Positions 4,953 to 11,589 of a stretch of 17,721 bases of DNA are shown here, piece after piece; within the stretch, counting starts at the first letter, position 1, and every line of letters begins with the position of its first letter. This DNA comes from Candidatus Woesearchaeota archaeon. GTDB taxonomy: Archaea > Nanobdellota > Nanobdellia > Woesearchaeales > GW2011-AR4. Location: assembly GCA_016211245.1 (NCBI GenBank), contig JACQSQ010000045.1, positions 1 to 17,721 on the forward strand, written 5' to 3'. The notes beneath the pieces are model-generated. The model searched no databases, was not told where the DNA came from, and saw only the letters and a program-made list of their open reading frames with translations. The translations under genes and the position numbers were made by a program.

Positions 4953-5456
4953 ATGTTTTTCAGAATCAAAAGAGTAAAGGGAAAAGAATATGCCTATATT
5001 GTTGAAAATGAATGGAAACGAAAAGGCAGCAGGCAGAAGGTAAAAAAATATGTTGGCAGGGCCTATAGGTTTGAGCTAAAAAATGATGCAGATTTTAATG
5101 AGTTCAATAAAATCAAAAATGCTGAGAGCTATCTTAGCGAGAATAGCTTCAGCAAAATATTAAACGACTTGATTGAGTGGGAAGTGTTTAGGCATGGAAT
5201 TGACATGGGCAAGTTTATAATTGAGCTAAACGAGCCAAAAGTTCAGCAAAAAAGAAGAAATGCTGTTTTGATGATAAATGACGGTTTTATGTGCGGAATA
5301 ACTTTAAAGAATGTTATGGGGTTTAAGCTTGAAGATGGGTCGACTGACGGATATAGGTTCGCAAGGGCCTTTGTTGAGGCAGGCATAAAAATACCGCAGG
5401 AAATTTTTGTCGGGGTTTTTGGAAAGTTATATAAAACCGAAGCCGGGATTAAATAA
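4953..5456 (+). CDS. conserved-looking hypothetical protein
   Basis: 167 residues with no family that I can name. The basic N-terminal part (1-36), containing KGKEYAYIVENEW and KVKKYVGR, resembles the short beta-rich start seen in some IS4/IS1634-type transposases and in small archaeal proteins of unknown function. No catalytic DDE residues or other transposase parts follow. The centre is helical (SENSFSKILNDLIEWEVFRHG) and the C-terminal part is mixed. There are no membrane segments and no CxxC. The TATA box at 4923-4931 fixes the start. The next small membrane protein begins one base after its stop codon, so the two are probably translated from one message. Confidence 0.65.
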   Translation: MFFRIKRVKGKEYAYIVENEWKRKGSRQKVKKYVGRAYRFELKNDADFNEFNKIKNAESYLSENSFSKILNDLIEWEVFRHGIDMGKFIIELNEPKVQQKRRNAVLMINDGFMCGITLKNVMGFKLEDGSTDGYRFARAFVEAGIKIPQEIFVGVFGKLYKTEAGIK

Positions 5457-5457
5457 A

Positions 5458-5673
5458 ATGAGCAAATCTATAGGCATTTTGTTGCTTGCAAGCAGCATAT
5501 TAGCATTATTAGCGGGGGCTTTTATCGATATTAACTATAGGGCTACAGCGCAGATTACTGGACGGGCAGCAGCCATGCCAGCTACCGGCGCTTTTGATTA
5601 TCTTGAGGGGTTTATATTTTCCTACTCCATTATAAGCCTGATAATGGGGATGATTTTCCTGTTCAGGGTTTGA
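5458..5673 (+). CDS. small two-helix membrane protein
   Basis: 71 residues, unrecognised. Two hydrophobic segments (about 4-23 and 50-70) flank a short polar loop rich in Ala and Thr. I chose the ATG at 5458, which follows the stop of the previous gene by one base; a longer reading from a TTG at 5407 would overlap that gene and destroy the membrane-helix start. Translation coupled to the preceding gene is likely. It is not obviously connected to the prenyltransferase downstream, which has its own TATA box. Confidence 0.55.
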   Translation: MSKSIGILLLASSILALLAGAFIDINYRATAQITGRAAAMPATGAFDYLEGFIFSYSIISLIMGMIFLFRV

Positions 5674-5680
5674 TTCAAAA

Positions 5681-5690
5681 TGTATTTAAA
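5681..5690 (+). promoter_or_regulatory. TATA box of the prenyltransferase gene
   Basis: TGTATTTAAA is centred about 26 bases before the ATG at 5712. This supports a leaderless start there and not at the TTG at 5706. Confidence 0.55.
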
Positions 5691-5711
5691 CCGATGTAGA
5701 ACCCCTTGCTT

Positions 5712-6413
5712 ATGGCTTCTAAAGTTCCAAGGAATTTAGGCATTGTGCTCGACGGAAACAGGCGCTATGCCAGAAAGCTGGGCCTGAAGCCATGGCTAGG
5801 GCACGAGCTAGGCGTTAAAAAGCTTGAGAAATTGTTTGGCTGGTGCGGGGAGTTAGGTATTAAGGAACTGACATTGTACTCTTTCTCAACCGAGAACTTC
5901 AACAGGGCAAAACGAGAGATTGACTTTTTGTTTGGGTTATTCAAGAAAAAATTTGATGAAATAAAGAAAGGCAAGGATTTTATGGACAAGGGGATAAAGG
6001 TTAATGCAATAGGCAGACTAGATATGTTCCCGCCAAACATGAGAAAAGTCATGCTTGAGGTAATGGAAAAAACAAAGAACAACAAGAAACTTACGGTTAA
6101 TTTTGCACTTGCCTACGGAGGCAGGCAGGAAATAATAGATGCTGTAAGAAATATAGCCAGAGATGTGGAAAAAGGCAGGATAAAGCCTGAAAGCATAAAT
6201 GAGGGGTTAATAGCAAAAAACCTCTACCTTCAAAACGAGCCTGATCTGGTGATAAGGTCAGGAGGGGAGATAAGAACATCAAATTTTCTAATGTGGCAAA
6301 GCGCGTATAGTGAATGGGTATTTATTAAAAAATTATGGCCGGAATTCACAAAGCATGATTTAATGATGTGTATCGGGGAATTCAACAAAAGAAAAAGGAG
6401 ATTCGGAAAGTGA
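5712..6413 (+). CDS. uppS: cis-prenyltransferase (polyprenyl diphosphate synthase, UppS type)
   Basis: A 233-residue enzyme that condenses isopentenyl diphosphate onto an allylic diphosphate in cis, making the long polyprenyl carrier for surface sugar transfer and protein glycosylation. The family motifs are clear: LDGNRRYA (13-20) with catalytic D14, LTLYSFSTENF (53-63), YGGRQEI (135-141), and DLVIRSGGEIRTSNF (178-192) continuing into a MWQSAYSEW block that ends near 202, carrying the diphosphate-binding arginines. The length is normal. The ATG at 5712 is supported by a TATA box 26 bases upstream. Product chain length cannot be read from sequence, and in archaea the product is often shorter or partly saturated. 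The gene precedes the DHH nuclease gene, which has its own TATA-like box and ribosome binding site. Confidence 0.92.
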   Translation: MASKVPRNLGIVLDGNRRYARKLGLKPWLGHELGVKKLEKLFGWCGELGIKELTLYSFSTENFNRAKREIDFLFGLFKKKFDEIKKGKDFMDKGIKVNAIGRLDMFPPNMRKVMLEVMEKTKNNKKLTVNFALAYGGRQEIIDAVRNIARDVEKGRIKPESINEGLIAKNLYLQNEPDLVIRSGGEIRTSNFLMWQSAYSEWVFIKKLWPEFTKHDLMMCIGEFNKRKRRFGK

Positions 6414-6423
6414 AAACCGAACC

Positions 6424-6476
6424 TATAAAAATAAGCTGTGTTCAAAATTTTTAATCAAAAATATTCTGAAAGGTGC
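6424..6476 (+). promoter_or_regulatory. promoter and ribosome binding site of the DHH nuclease gene
   Basis: CTATAAAAATA (6423-6433) is a possible TATA box. AAGGTG (6470-6475) lies 5 bases before the ATG at 6481 and decides that start over the in-frame TTG at 6478. Confidence 0.45.
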
Positions 6477-6480
6477 TTTG

Positions 6481-7899
6481 ATGGATATTTATGAGCAATT
6501 CGATGAGAATGTAAAAAAAGCTGCTGAGGCTTTCAAACAGATCGACAAAAAAGAGGTTATAAGGCTAATAAGCCATCTTGACGCGGATGGAATAAGCGCG
6601 GCGGCAATTATGGTAAAGCTTCTTAGCATAGACAACAGGAAGCACTCTGTCTCTATAGTGCCTCAGCTGAACTCCAATGCAATAAAGCAGCTCGCTGCCG
6701 AGCCTTATAACTGCTTTGTATTCACTGATATAGGCTCAGGCTTGGTGGATGAAATTAGAGAGGAGCTTAAAGGCAGAAAAGTTGTTATTCTGGACCACCA
6801 TAGCACCGCAAATCTTGATTATGGTGATATTATATTTGTAAACCCGCACCTGCATGGAATTGACGGCGGCAAAGAAATTTCAGGAGCCGGGGTGGTGTTT
6901 AAATTCGCATGCGCGGTAGATTCAAGCATGGAAGAAATGGCCCATATAGCAATAGTAGGGGCTTTGGGGGATTTGCAGGAACAAAGTGGCTTTTTACGGC
7001 TGAATCGGGAAATTCTGGAAATTGCGGTCAGGAAAAAGAAAATACAGGTAACAACCGGATTGAGGATTTTTGGCTCGCAAACAAAGCCATTGCATAAGGC
7101 ATTGGAATACTGCACTGACCCTTACATACCGGGGGTTTCAGGCTCCGAGTCCGGGGCGATACAATTTCTATACCAAATGGGGATCAACCCCAAAAACGGC
7201 AGCAGCTGGAAAAAGATAGTGCATCTTGACAATGAAGAAATGAAAAAGCTTGTTACCGGCATTATAATGAAAAGGCTTAATGAAGAGAAGCCAGATGATG
7301 TCTTGGGAAACGTCTACATCCTGCCTCACGAGGATGAAGAAAGCCCGACAAGAGACGCAAAAGAGTTTGCAACTTTGCTCAATGCGTGCGGCAGATTGGG
7401 AAGGGCATCTTATGGAATTGGAGCCTGCCTTGGCGATAAAAAAATAAAGCAGCAGGCTATAAGAAGCCTGGCTGATTACAAGAAAGAAATCGTAAATGCC
7501 CTAAACTGGTACAATGAAAACAAGTTCAGCGAGGATATCCTATGGGGCGAGAGATTTGTCATAATAAACGCAAAGGACAAGGTAATGCCAACAATAATTG
7601 GAACTTTGGCTTCGATACTCTCAAAATCCAATGTCATGACAAACAATGTATTTATCCTATCAATGGCCCAGATGCTTGACGGCAATACAAAAATTTCATT
7701 GAGGACAACAAACAACATAAATGGGGCTTTTGATTTGCGGAATATAATTGAAGAAATCACTAAAGGAGTCGGCAATGCCGAAGCTGGGGGCCATCAAAAC
7801 GCTGCAGGCGCAATAATACCGACAGAAAAAGAAAATGATTTTCTTGAAGCGGCTAAAGAGGTTCTTGGGAAGTATGCTGCCATAGAAAAGGTTGGGTAA
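6481..7899 (+). CDS. recJ: RecJ-like DHH-family single-strand nuclease (GAN type)
   Basis: A 472-residue DHH phosphoesterase of the archaeal RecJ/GAN group, metal-dependent exonucleases acting on single-stranded DNA or RNA; some members bind the GINS replication complex. The metal-binding motifs are complete: HLDADG (32-37), the aspartate of FTDIGSG (D83), LDHH (104-107) and GALGD (160-164). The C-terminal DHHA1 domain carries GGHQNAAGA (436-444). The length matches the archaeal family, shorter than bacterial RecJ because the OB-fold extension is missing. AAGGTG before the ATG decides the start. Roles in DNA repair or replication are inferred from the family. The regulator downstream is convergent; T runs at 7911-7915 and 7941-7946 may end transcription. 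Confidence 0.88.
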   Translation: MDIYEQFDENVKKAAEAFKQIDKKEVIRLISHLDADGISAAAIMVKLLSIDNRKHSVSIVPQLNSNAIKQLAAEPYNCFVFTDIGSGLVDEIREELKGRKVVILDHHSTANLDYGDIIFVNPHLHGIDGGKEISGAGVVFKFACAVDSSMEEMAHIAIVGALGDLQEQSGFLRLNREILEIAVRKKKIQVTTGLRIFGSQTKPLHKALEYCTDPYIPGVSGSESGAIQFLYQMGINPKNGSSWKKIVHLDNEEMKKLVTGIIMKRLNEEKPDDVLGNVYILPHEDEESPTRDAKEFATLLNACGRLGRASYGIGACLGDKKIKQQAIRSLADYKKEIVNALNWYNENKFSEDILWGERFVIINAKDKVMPTIIGTLASILSKSNVMTNNVFILSMAQMLDGNTKISLRTTNNINGAFDLRNIIEEITKGVGNAEAGGHQNAAGAIIPTEKENDFLEAAKEVLGKYAAIEKVG

Positions 7900-7969
7900 A
7901 ATATTTGGACTTTTTGCCACCTACGAATTTCTAAGCGTACTTTTTTGAAGAAAAATATCTTTATATAAT

Positions 7970-8245
7970 TCACAGCACAGTCCTTATCCCATCAATTTTT
8001 TCAGCGACTTCCTGACCCAGTTTTGTGAGAGTGAGGAGCTTTATCCTGCCCTGAGGCTCGAAATTTATCAGGCCGGCTTTTTGCATTTCCTGAAGAATCT
8101 TCACAACATGAGAATAAGTGCAGTCAACAGTCTTTGCTATCGAGGAAGCGTAAATCTCACCTTTGGCATTTTTAAGCTCAACCAACATCATTGCGGGCTT
8201 TTCCCTGAAAAAGACGTTGAATATTTCCTTGTTTTGCGAAGCCAT
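7970..8245 (-). CDS. small winged-helix transcription regulator
   Basis: 91 residues consisting almost entirely of one winged helix-turn-helix of the ArsR/MarR-like kind. YASSIAKTVDCTYSHVVKIL (about 32-51) forms the helix-turn-helix, followed by a helix ending in KAGLI and a wing with GRIKLLTLT. It has one cysteine (residue 42), inside the helix-turn-helix, which is not enough to predict metal or redox sensing. I chose the ATG at 8245; a TTG one codon earlier is possible. GGGGGTT lies about 10 bases upstream as ribosome binding site, and a TATA-like TTTAAATAT lies near 8294-8306. It precedes the thiol/metal cluster but is separated from it by 334 bases, so control of that cluster is only a guess. 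Confidence 0.7.
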   Translation of the reverse strand: MASQNKEIFNVFFREKPAMMLVELKNAKGEIYASSIAKTVDCTYSHVVKILQEMQKAGLINFEPQGRIKLLTLTKLGQEVAEKIDGIRTVL

Positions 8246-8579
8246 CAAATAACCCCCAAATATGTATTTTAGAATATAGTTTACATTAGTCAGGTTATAT
8301 TTAAATATTTCTATTTATGTTTGATGAAAAGAATGTTTTGTCTTGGTAAGCACAAACTGGTTACCTCCAACGTGCTTTGAAAGCAGATGTCGTTCTGTTT
8401 TATTTATTGGATTTTCGTAATTGGTTTTTGTCTGATGTTAAATCGTATTGGCTTTTCGTTAATGGGCTTTATTTTATTGCGTTTCGCGCTTTATGTTTTA
8501 CTTTCTACTTGCGCTGGACAATAGGCGCACTTTCAATAAATTGAGTTCATTAAAATTAAAAAAATAATTATTGAAAATT
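8246..8579. other. intergenic region, possible structured RNA and terminator
   Basis: No gene found. The right part of the regulator promoter lies at 8290-8306. GGTAAGCAC (8345-8353) can pair in two exclusive ways: GGTAA with TTACC (8361-8365), or AAGCAC with GTGCTT (8372-8377), the latter directly followed by the short palindrome GCTTTGAAAGC (8374-8384). From about 8385 to 8515 the plus strand is strikingly T-rich. Seven A at 8558-8564, T on the minus strand, form a probable terminator for the 8580-9149 gene. Confidence 0.35.
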
Positions 8580-9149
8580 CTAAGAATACCTGTCAGCGCT
8601 GTACTTTGCAGCCAAATTTGTTATTGAATTAAGCTGCTTTTGTATTTCTGCTTCGCTTTCTGTTCCATAAGAAACAAGTATTTTATCCAAATCCTTTATA
8701 ACATAATTGTCAAACTCATTACTTTCCTTGCCATTGACATAAAACCTTAATTTTTTGTTTCCATCACCGCAATAACCTGCTTTTTCAAAGAATATGCAAT
8801 CGTTGTCAAAGTCCATCCCAAGCGACTTGAATAAATGCCCTATTGTTAACCCTATTGCATGAATATGGATCAAATCTCCAATGCCCTCCTCAAAATGAAT
8901 GAACCTTGCCGCCAGCTGGTACCTGCTTTGGGAGAAGTCTATGGCTTTTCCATTTACATAAACCTTAACATCTGCATGGTTATGTGCTGATCTTAGTTGC
9001 CCAACACCAGAGAGAAGCATCAAATCCTTGTTGTCTTTTTGCAGTTCGCTAATGCTTTTGACTAACTCTGCCTTGGAAAGCCACTGCCAAATAAGCAAAG
9101 AGAGCAAGGCAAGAACCAAAATATAAAGAATGGTATCTTTTTTGCTCAT
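8580..9149 (-). CDS. membrane-anchored HxH/Cys domain protein
   Basis: 189 residues: one N-terminal membrane helix (6-24), a short helical stalk (25-48), and a domain with the ordered motifs HNH (56-58) before VKVYVNGK, FIHFE (83-87), HIH (95-97), a cysteine pair C118/C127, FYVNGK (136-141) and DLDKILVSYG (153-162). The same order recurs in the proteins at 17012-17721 (very close) and 16513-17010 (distant). His pairs plus conserved cysteines suggest metal binding (copper or zinc) and a disulfide; I know no named family. It should face outside the cell. The ATG overlaps the stop of the preceding triple-thioredoxin gene (ATGA), so the two are co-translated. It is the last gene of the cluster. 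Confidence 0.7.
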   Translation of the reverse strand: MSKKDTILYILVLALLSLLIWQWLSKAELVKSISELQKDNKDLMLLSGVGQLRSAHNHADVKVYVNGKAIDFSQSRYQLAARFIHFEEGIGDLIHIHAIGLTIGHLFKSLGMDFDNDCIFFEKAGYCGDGNKKLRFYVNGKESNEFDNYVIKDLDKILVSYGTESEAEIQKQLNSITNLAAKYSADRYS

Positions 9150-10360
9150 GCCTGCTGCCCTTGATTTTCCTGAGGCTTGACTAGTGTATTTGTTGCCAAA
9201 TCCATGTAAGCCCCGATTACTTGGGGCTGCCTGAAAACATAATAGCCGTCTTGTTCTATAGAGAAGAACTGCCTTAGCCCCTCGCTTGATGGGTATGCGC
9301 TTACTTCATCAGAAAGCACTACTGTAGGAACTTTAGTTATGTTGTATTTTGCAATGAGCCCTTTTCCTTTTGCATCCCCTATATCAACAGTCTCTTCGTT
9401 ATCTATTATTATTGCAAAACTCTGCTCGCTAGTTAGTACAGATTTATGGAAGCTTACGTTATAGCAGTCTGCGCAGCTTTTGTCAACAAGGTATATTAGG
9501 TCTACTAATCCACTTAATTTTCCTGTAGTTAAGTTAATAAAAGGGGGAGAAACCATTCTTAAGACATAGCCTTCCTCTTCTTTTGTCCCTATTGTGGGCC
9601 ATGCCTGCTGCATTATTGGGTAGGCTTCGGCATCTTCTGACAGAATAACAGTAGGGACAAAATCCAGATTATATTTTTGTATCAAGGATTTGCCCTCGTC
9701 GCTGATTAAGCTTATGTTTTTCTCTTCAACAACTTTGATGCCTGCAAACTTAATCTGAGTAAGAAGCCTGGACATATCATTGCATTTCATGCAAGAGTCA
9801 TCTTTTATTAGCTTCAAGCTGACCTTTCCAACAATCCTTCCGCTTAAAGCATCTGTATAAGGCGGGTTTAATTGCGCCAAAACTAAGCCATCTTGAACTT
9901 TGTTAAATCCTTCAATACTTAGCTTATTTAGCTCGCCTGTAACTATTATCGAAGGTATTTTCTGAATTTTATATTTATTTATCAAGCTCCTTGCCTCCCC
10001 GGAACTGAATTCAAGGGTCTTTTCATTCAAAAGCTCCACCTTTAATGATTTAATATAGCTTGAGAACACCGAGGCATCAAAACAGTCTGCGCACTTGGAA
10101 TCCCTGATCAAAACCAGCTCAATTTTTGCTGGTTTTGCCGCTTCTTTGGCGGTCTCTATGCTTTCTTTCAATTTTTTATTTATCCCGAATGTTAAGAAGA
10201 TGTTTATGATAAGAATAAGGGCAAGAACAGCAGCTGCAATCAACAATACATTCTCAATGTTATTCTTTTTATGCGCAGGGTGAAATGAATAGTGCTCATG
10301 AATAGGCTTATGATGCACAACAGGGTGATGATGCGCATTCTCCTCTTTTTTTTCTTCCAT
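9146..10360 (-). CDS. triple thioredoxin-like membrane protein with His-rich tail
   Basis: 404 residues. The cytoplasmic N-terminal tail has nine histidines within the first 30 residues. A membrane helix (37-58) and a short coil are followed by three tandem thioredoxin-fold repeats outside the cell, each with a CxxC and the expected later proline: CADC 90-93 with IPS at 135-137, CMKC 190-193 with VPT at 235-237, and CADC 296-299 with VPT at 344-346. All repeats share the order CxxC, then a Lys/Tyr helix (INKYKI, IQKYNL, IAKYNI), then the proline loop. It probably passes electrons or exchanges disulfides in several steps. The His tail could bind metal inside the cell. GGGAG (10366-10370) serves as ribosome binding site and overlaps the previous stop codon. 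Confidence 0.8.
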   Translation of the reverse strand: MEEKKEENAHHHPVVHHKPIHEHYSFHPAHKKNNIENVLLIAAAVLALILIINIFLTFGINKKLKESIETAKEAAKPAKIELVLIRDSKCADCFDASVFSSYIKSLKVELLNEKTLEFSSGEARSLINKYKIQKIPSIIVTGELNKLSIEGFNKVQDGLVLAQLNPPYTDALSGRIVGKVSLKLIKDDSCMKCNDMSRLLTQIKFAGIKVVEEKNISLISDEGKSLIQKYNLDFVPTVILSEDAEAYPIMQQAWPTIGTKEEEGYVLRMVSPPFINLTTGKLSGLVDLIYLVDKSCADCYNVSFHKSVLTSEQSFAIIIDNEETVDIGDAKGKGLIAKYNITKVPTVVLSDEVSAYPSSEGLRQFFSIEQDGYYVFRQPQVIGAYMDLATNTLVKPQENQGQQA

Positions 10361-10369
10361 TTAAACTCC

Positions 10370-10840
10370 CTAAATTTTGCATCCGGTCAATGACGCCAGC
10401 TTATCAAATGTTTGGACATTCTCGTACCACTGCCCGCTTATAACCCATGTGGGCGTTTTCTTTATGCCCTGAAGCTCGCTAAAATCATGATAGTTGATAT
10501 ACTTGAATGACTTGCCGAACATTGCTTTCTGGCCTTGGGTATATTTGCACCAGTCCATTGCGCCGTACATAACAGCCCCTTTTTCTGTCAGGCATTTTGC
10601 AAAGCTGTCGTAGGCGCTTGGCTTGCCCATCGAATAAGCAGAGTAAGTGATTATTGATAAAATCAAAACTACTATAACAGCGCCTATGACATAATATTTT
10701 GTTTTTTTTGATTTCTCTTGACTAGCTTCAAACTGCTTTTGATGCTCAAGTCTCTGCTCATGCTCTTTTTGCGCTTCGTGGCTTTCCTGCCTTAGCTTTT
10801 CCAGCCTAAGCTTGCGCTTCTCCCTCTTGCTTAACTCCAT
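10370..10840 (-). CDS. membrane-anchored thioredoxin-fold protein with CKYT active site
   Basis: 156 residues. A highly charged cytoplasmic coiled coil (1-47) and a membrane helix (48-70) precede a thioredoxin-like domain of the kind found fused or next to VKOR proteins (FAKCLTEKG, MYGAMDWC). Where this family normally has a CxxC followed by a QK, the sequence reads WCKYTQGQK (97-105): C98 is kept and the second cysteine is T101. The loop proline is present (TPTW, 129-132). Two further cysteines, C83 and C154, flank the domain and could pair with each other. It is therefore a monothiol variant unsuited to a normal dithiol cycle, unless C83 or C154 substitutes. No VKOR gene is in the window. 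It lies between the small lipoprotein and the triple-thioredoxin gene. Confidence 0.75.
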   Translation of the reverse strand: MELSKREKRKLRLEKLRQESHEAQKEHEQRLEHQKQFEASQEKSKKTKYYVIGAVIVVLILSIITYSAYSMGKPSAYDSFAKCLTEKGAVMYGAMDWCKYTQGQKAMFGKSFKYINYHDFSELQGIKKTPTWVISGQWYENVQTFDKLASLTGCKI

Positions 10841-10846
10841 TTTTAA

Positions 10847-11047
10847 TTACAATCCAGTAGCTTGGCTTGCTGGCACCGCTTCATAATCAGATTCTGCCGC
10901 GACTCCGCAGCCTCCGCCGACATATTGATTTTGCTGCTGCCCTTGCTGCTGGTTGTATGTTGCGTAGCCATCGCTGCTGGCTGAATTACACCCCACTAAT
11001 AGCACTCCAACAACTAAAACTAACAATACTACTATTTTTGCATTCAT
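10847..11047 (-). CDS. small lipoprotein with Gln-rich linker and VGGGC motif
   Basis: 66 residues. The signal sequence ends in a lipobox (LLVGC, C20), so the mature protein would be lipid-anchored outside the cell. A Gln/Tyr-rich linker (about 29-42) leads to VGGGCGVAAE, whose single cysteine recalls the VGGC ends of the two tagged proteins upstream, although here it is not terminal. I know no family. GGGGTG (11053-11058, minus strand) is a strong ribosome binding site 5 bases before the ATG. It lies 23 bases after the 11071-11271 gene and 6 before the CKYT gene, so it is part of the same message. Confidence 0.6.
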   Translation of the reverse strand: MNAKIVVLLVLVVGVLLVGCNSASSDGYATYNQQQGQQQNQYVGGGCGVAAESDYEAVPASQATGL

Positions 11048-11069
11048 TTTTACACCCCATTACTATAAT

Positions 11070-11096
11070 GCTAACAGCCGCCTACCATTGAGGGCA
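11070..11096. repeat. 27-base repeat encoding PSMVGGC-stop, copy 1
   Basis: Identical to 11563-11589, covering the last seven codons, the TAG stop and one base beyond. All synonymous positions agree, which points to recent duplication or gene conversion between the two gene ends. Confidence 0.85.
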
Positions 11097-11271
11097 AGTC
11101 TTGTATGTTTGATGGAACACTTGCGCCTCCAGAACCCTGGACAGGAGCGCTCCCAGCACTAACCTTACCTGCGCTTATGCTTGATTTCAATGCACTTAAC
11201 TGCATCGCCTGGACTGCAGTAAGCAGAACCAAAACTACAAGCACAATTACAATAATTACGTTTCTATTCAT
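11071..11271 (-). CDS. tiny membrane protein ending in LPSMVGGC
   Basis: 66 residues: an N-terminal membrane helix or uncleaved signal (5-22), a flexible Ser/Gly/Ala/Pro linker, and the C-terminal IQDLPSMVGGC. The only cysteine is the last residue. The same eight final residues end the much larger protein at 11564-12667. The ribosome binding site AGGAGGT (11277-11283, minus strand) lies 5 bases before the ATG and is the strongest in the window, suggesting high expression. The structure is that of a membrane tether presenting one thiol, or a processing tag, outside the cell. Its function is unknown, but a thiol carrier or substrate for the neighbouring redox proteins is a reasonable guess. Confidence 0.6.
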   Translation of the reverse strand: MNRNVIIVIVLVVLVLLTAVQAMQLSALKSSISAGKVSAGSAPVQGSGGASVPSNIQDLPSMVGGC

Positions 11272-11563
11272 TTTCTACCTCCTCTTATGGTTTATTTAAC
11301 ATTATTTAAAGATTTGGATTATTGAATGCTTTTTAACTTGCATAACACTTTTAAATTATTTATTATTTACTTTTTAATTCAATAGGCGATCTATTTTACT
11401 GCAAACATGATAAAATAGGTAACCGCACACTTCTATTGTGCTATTTTGCTGACAATCAAGCACTAAAGTTATATGTGTGGCACCCATTATTATTGAGAGA
11501 GTGCATAGGTCTTGTATTGAATAATTTTTTTTAATGTAAATTGATTATTGAAATCTTTATTGG
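11272..11563. other. intergenic region between two cluster genes
   Basis: No gene seen. At the left are the ribosome binding site (11277-11283) and a TATA-like TTTAAATAA (about 11300-11310, minus strand) of the tiny LPSMVGGC gene. A perfect inverted repeat CTATTTTA (11391-11398) / TAAAATAG (11411-11418) with a 12-base loop is followed by a weaker GCACA/TGTGC hairpin (11425-11441). These could be a terminator or operator. Confidence 0.4.
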
Positions 11564-11589
11564 CTAACAGCCGCCTACCATTGAGGGCA
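11563..11589. repeat. 27-base repeat encoding PSMVGGC-stop, copy 2
   Basis: Identical to 11070-11096. It forms the 3' end of the 11564-12667 gene. Confidence 0.85.

Noticed and set aside
4953..5456. Transposase gene
   Set aside because: Only the first 36 residues resemble the start of some transposases; no DDE residues and no flanking inverted repeats.
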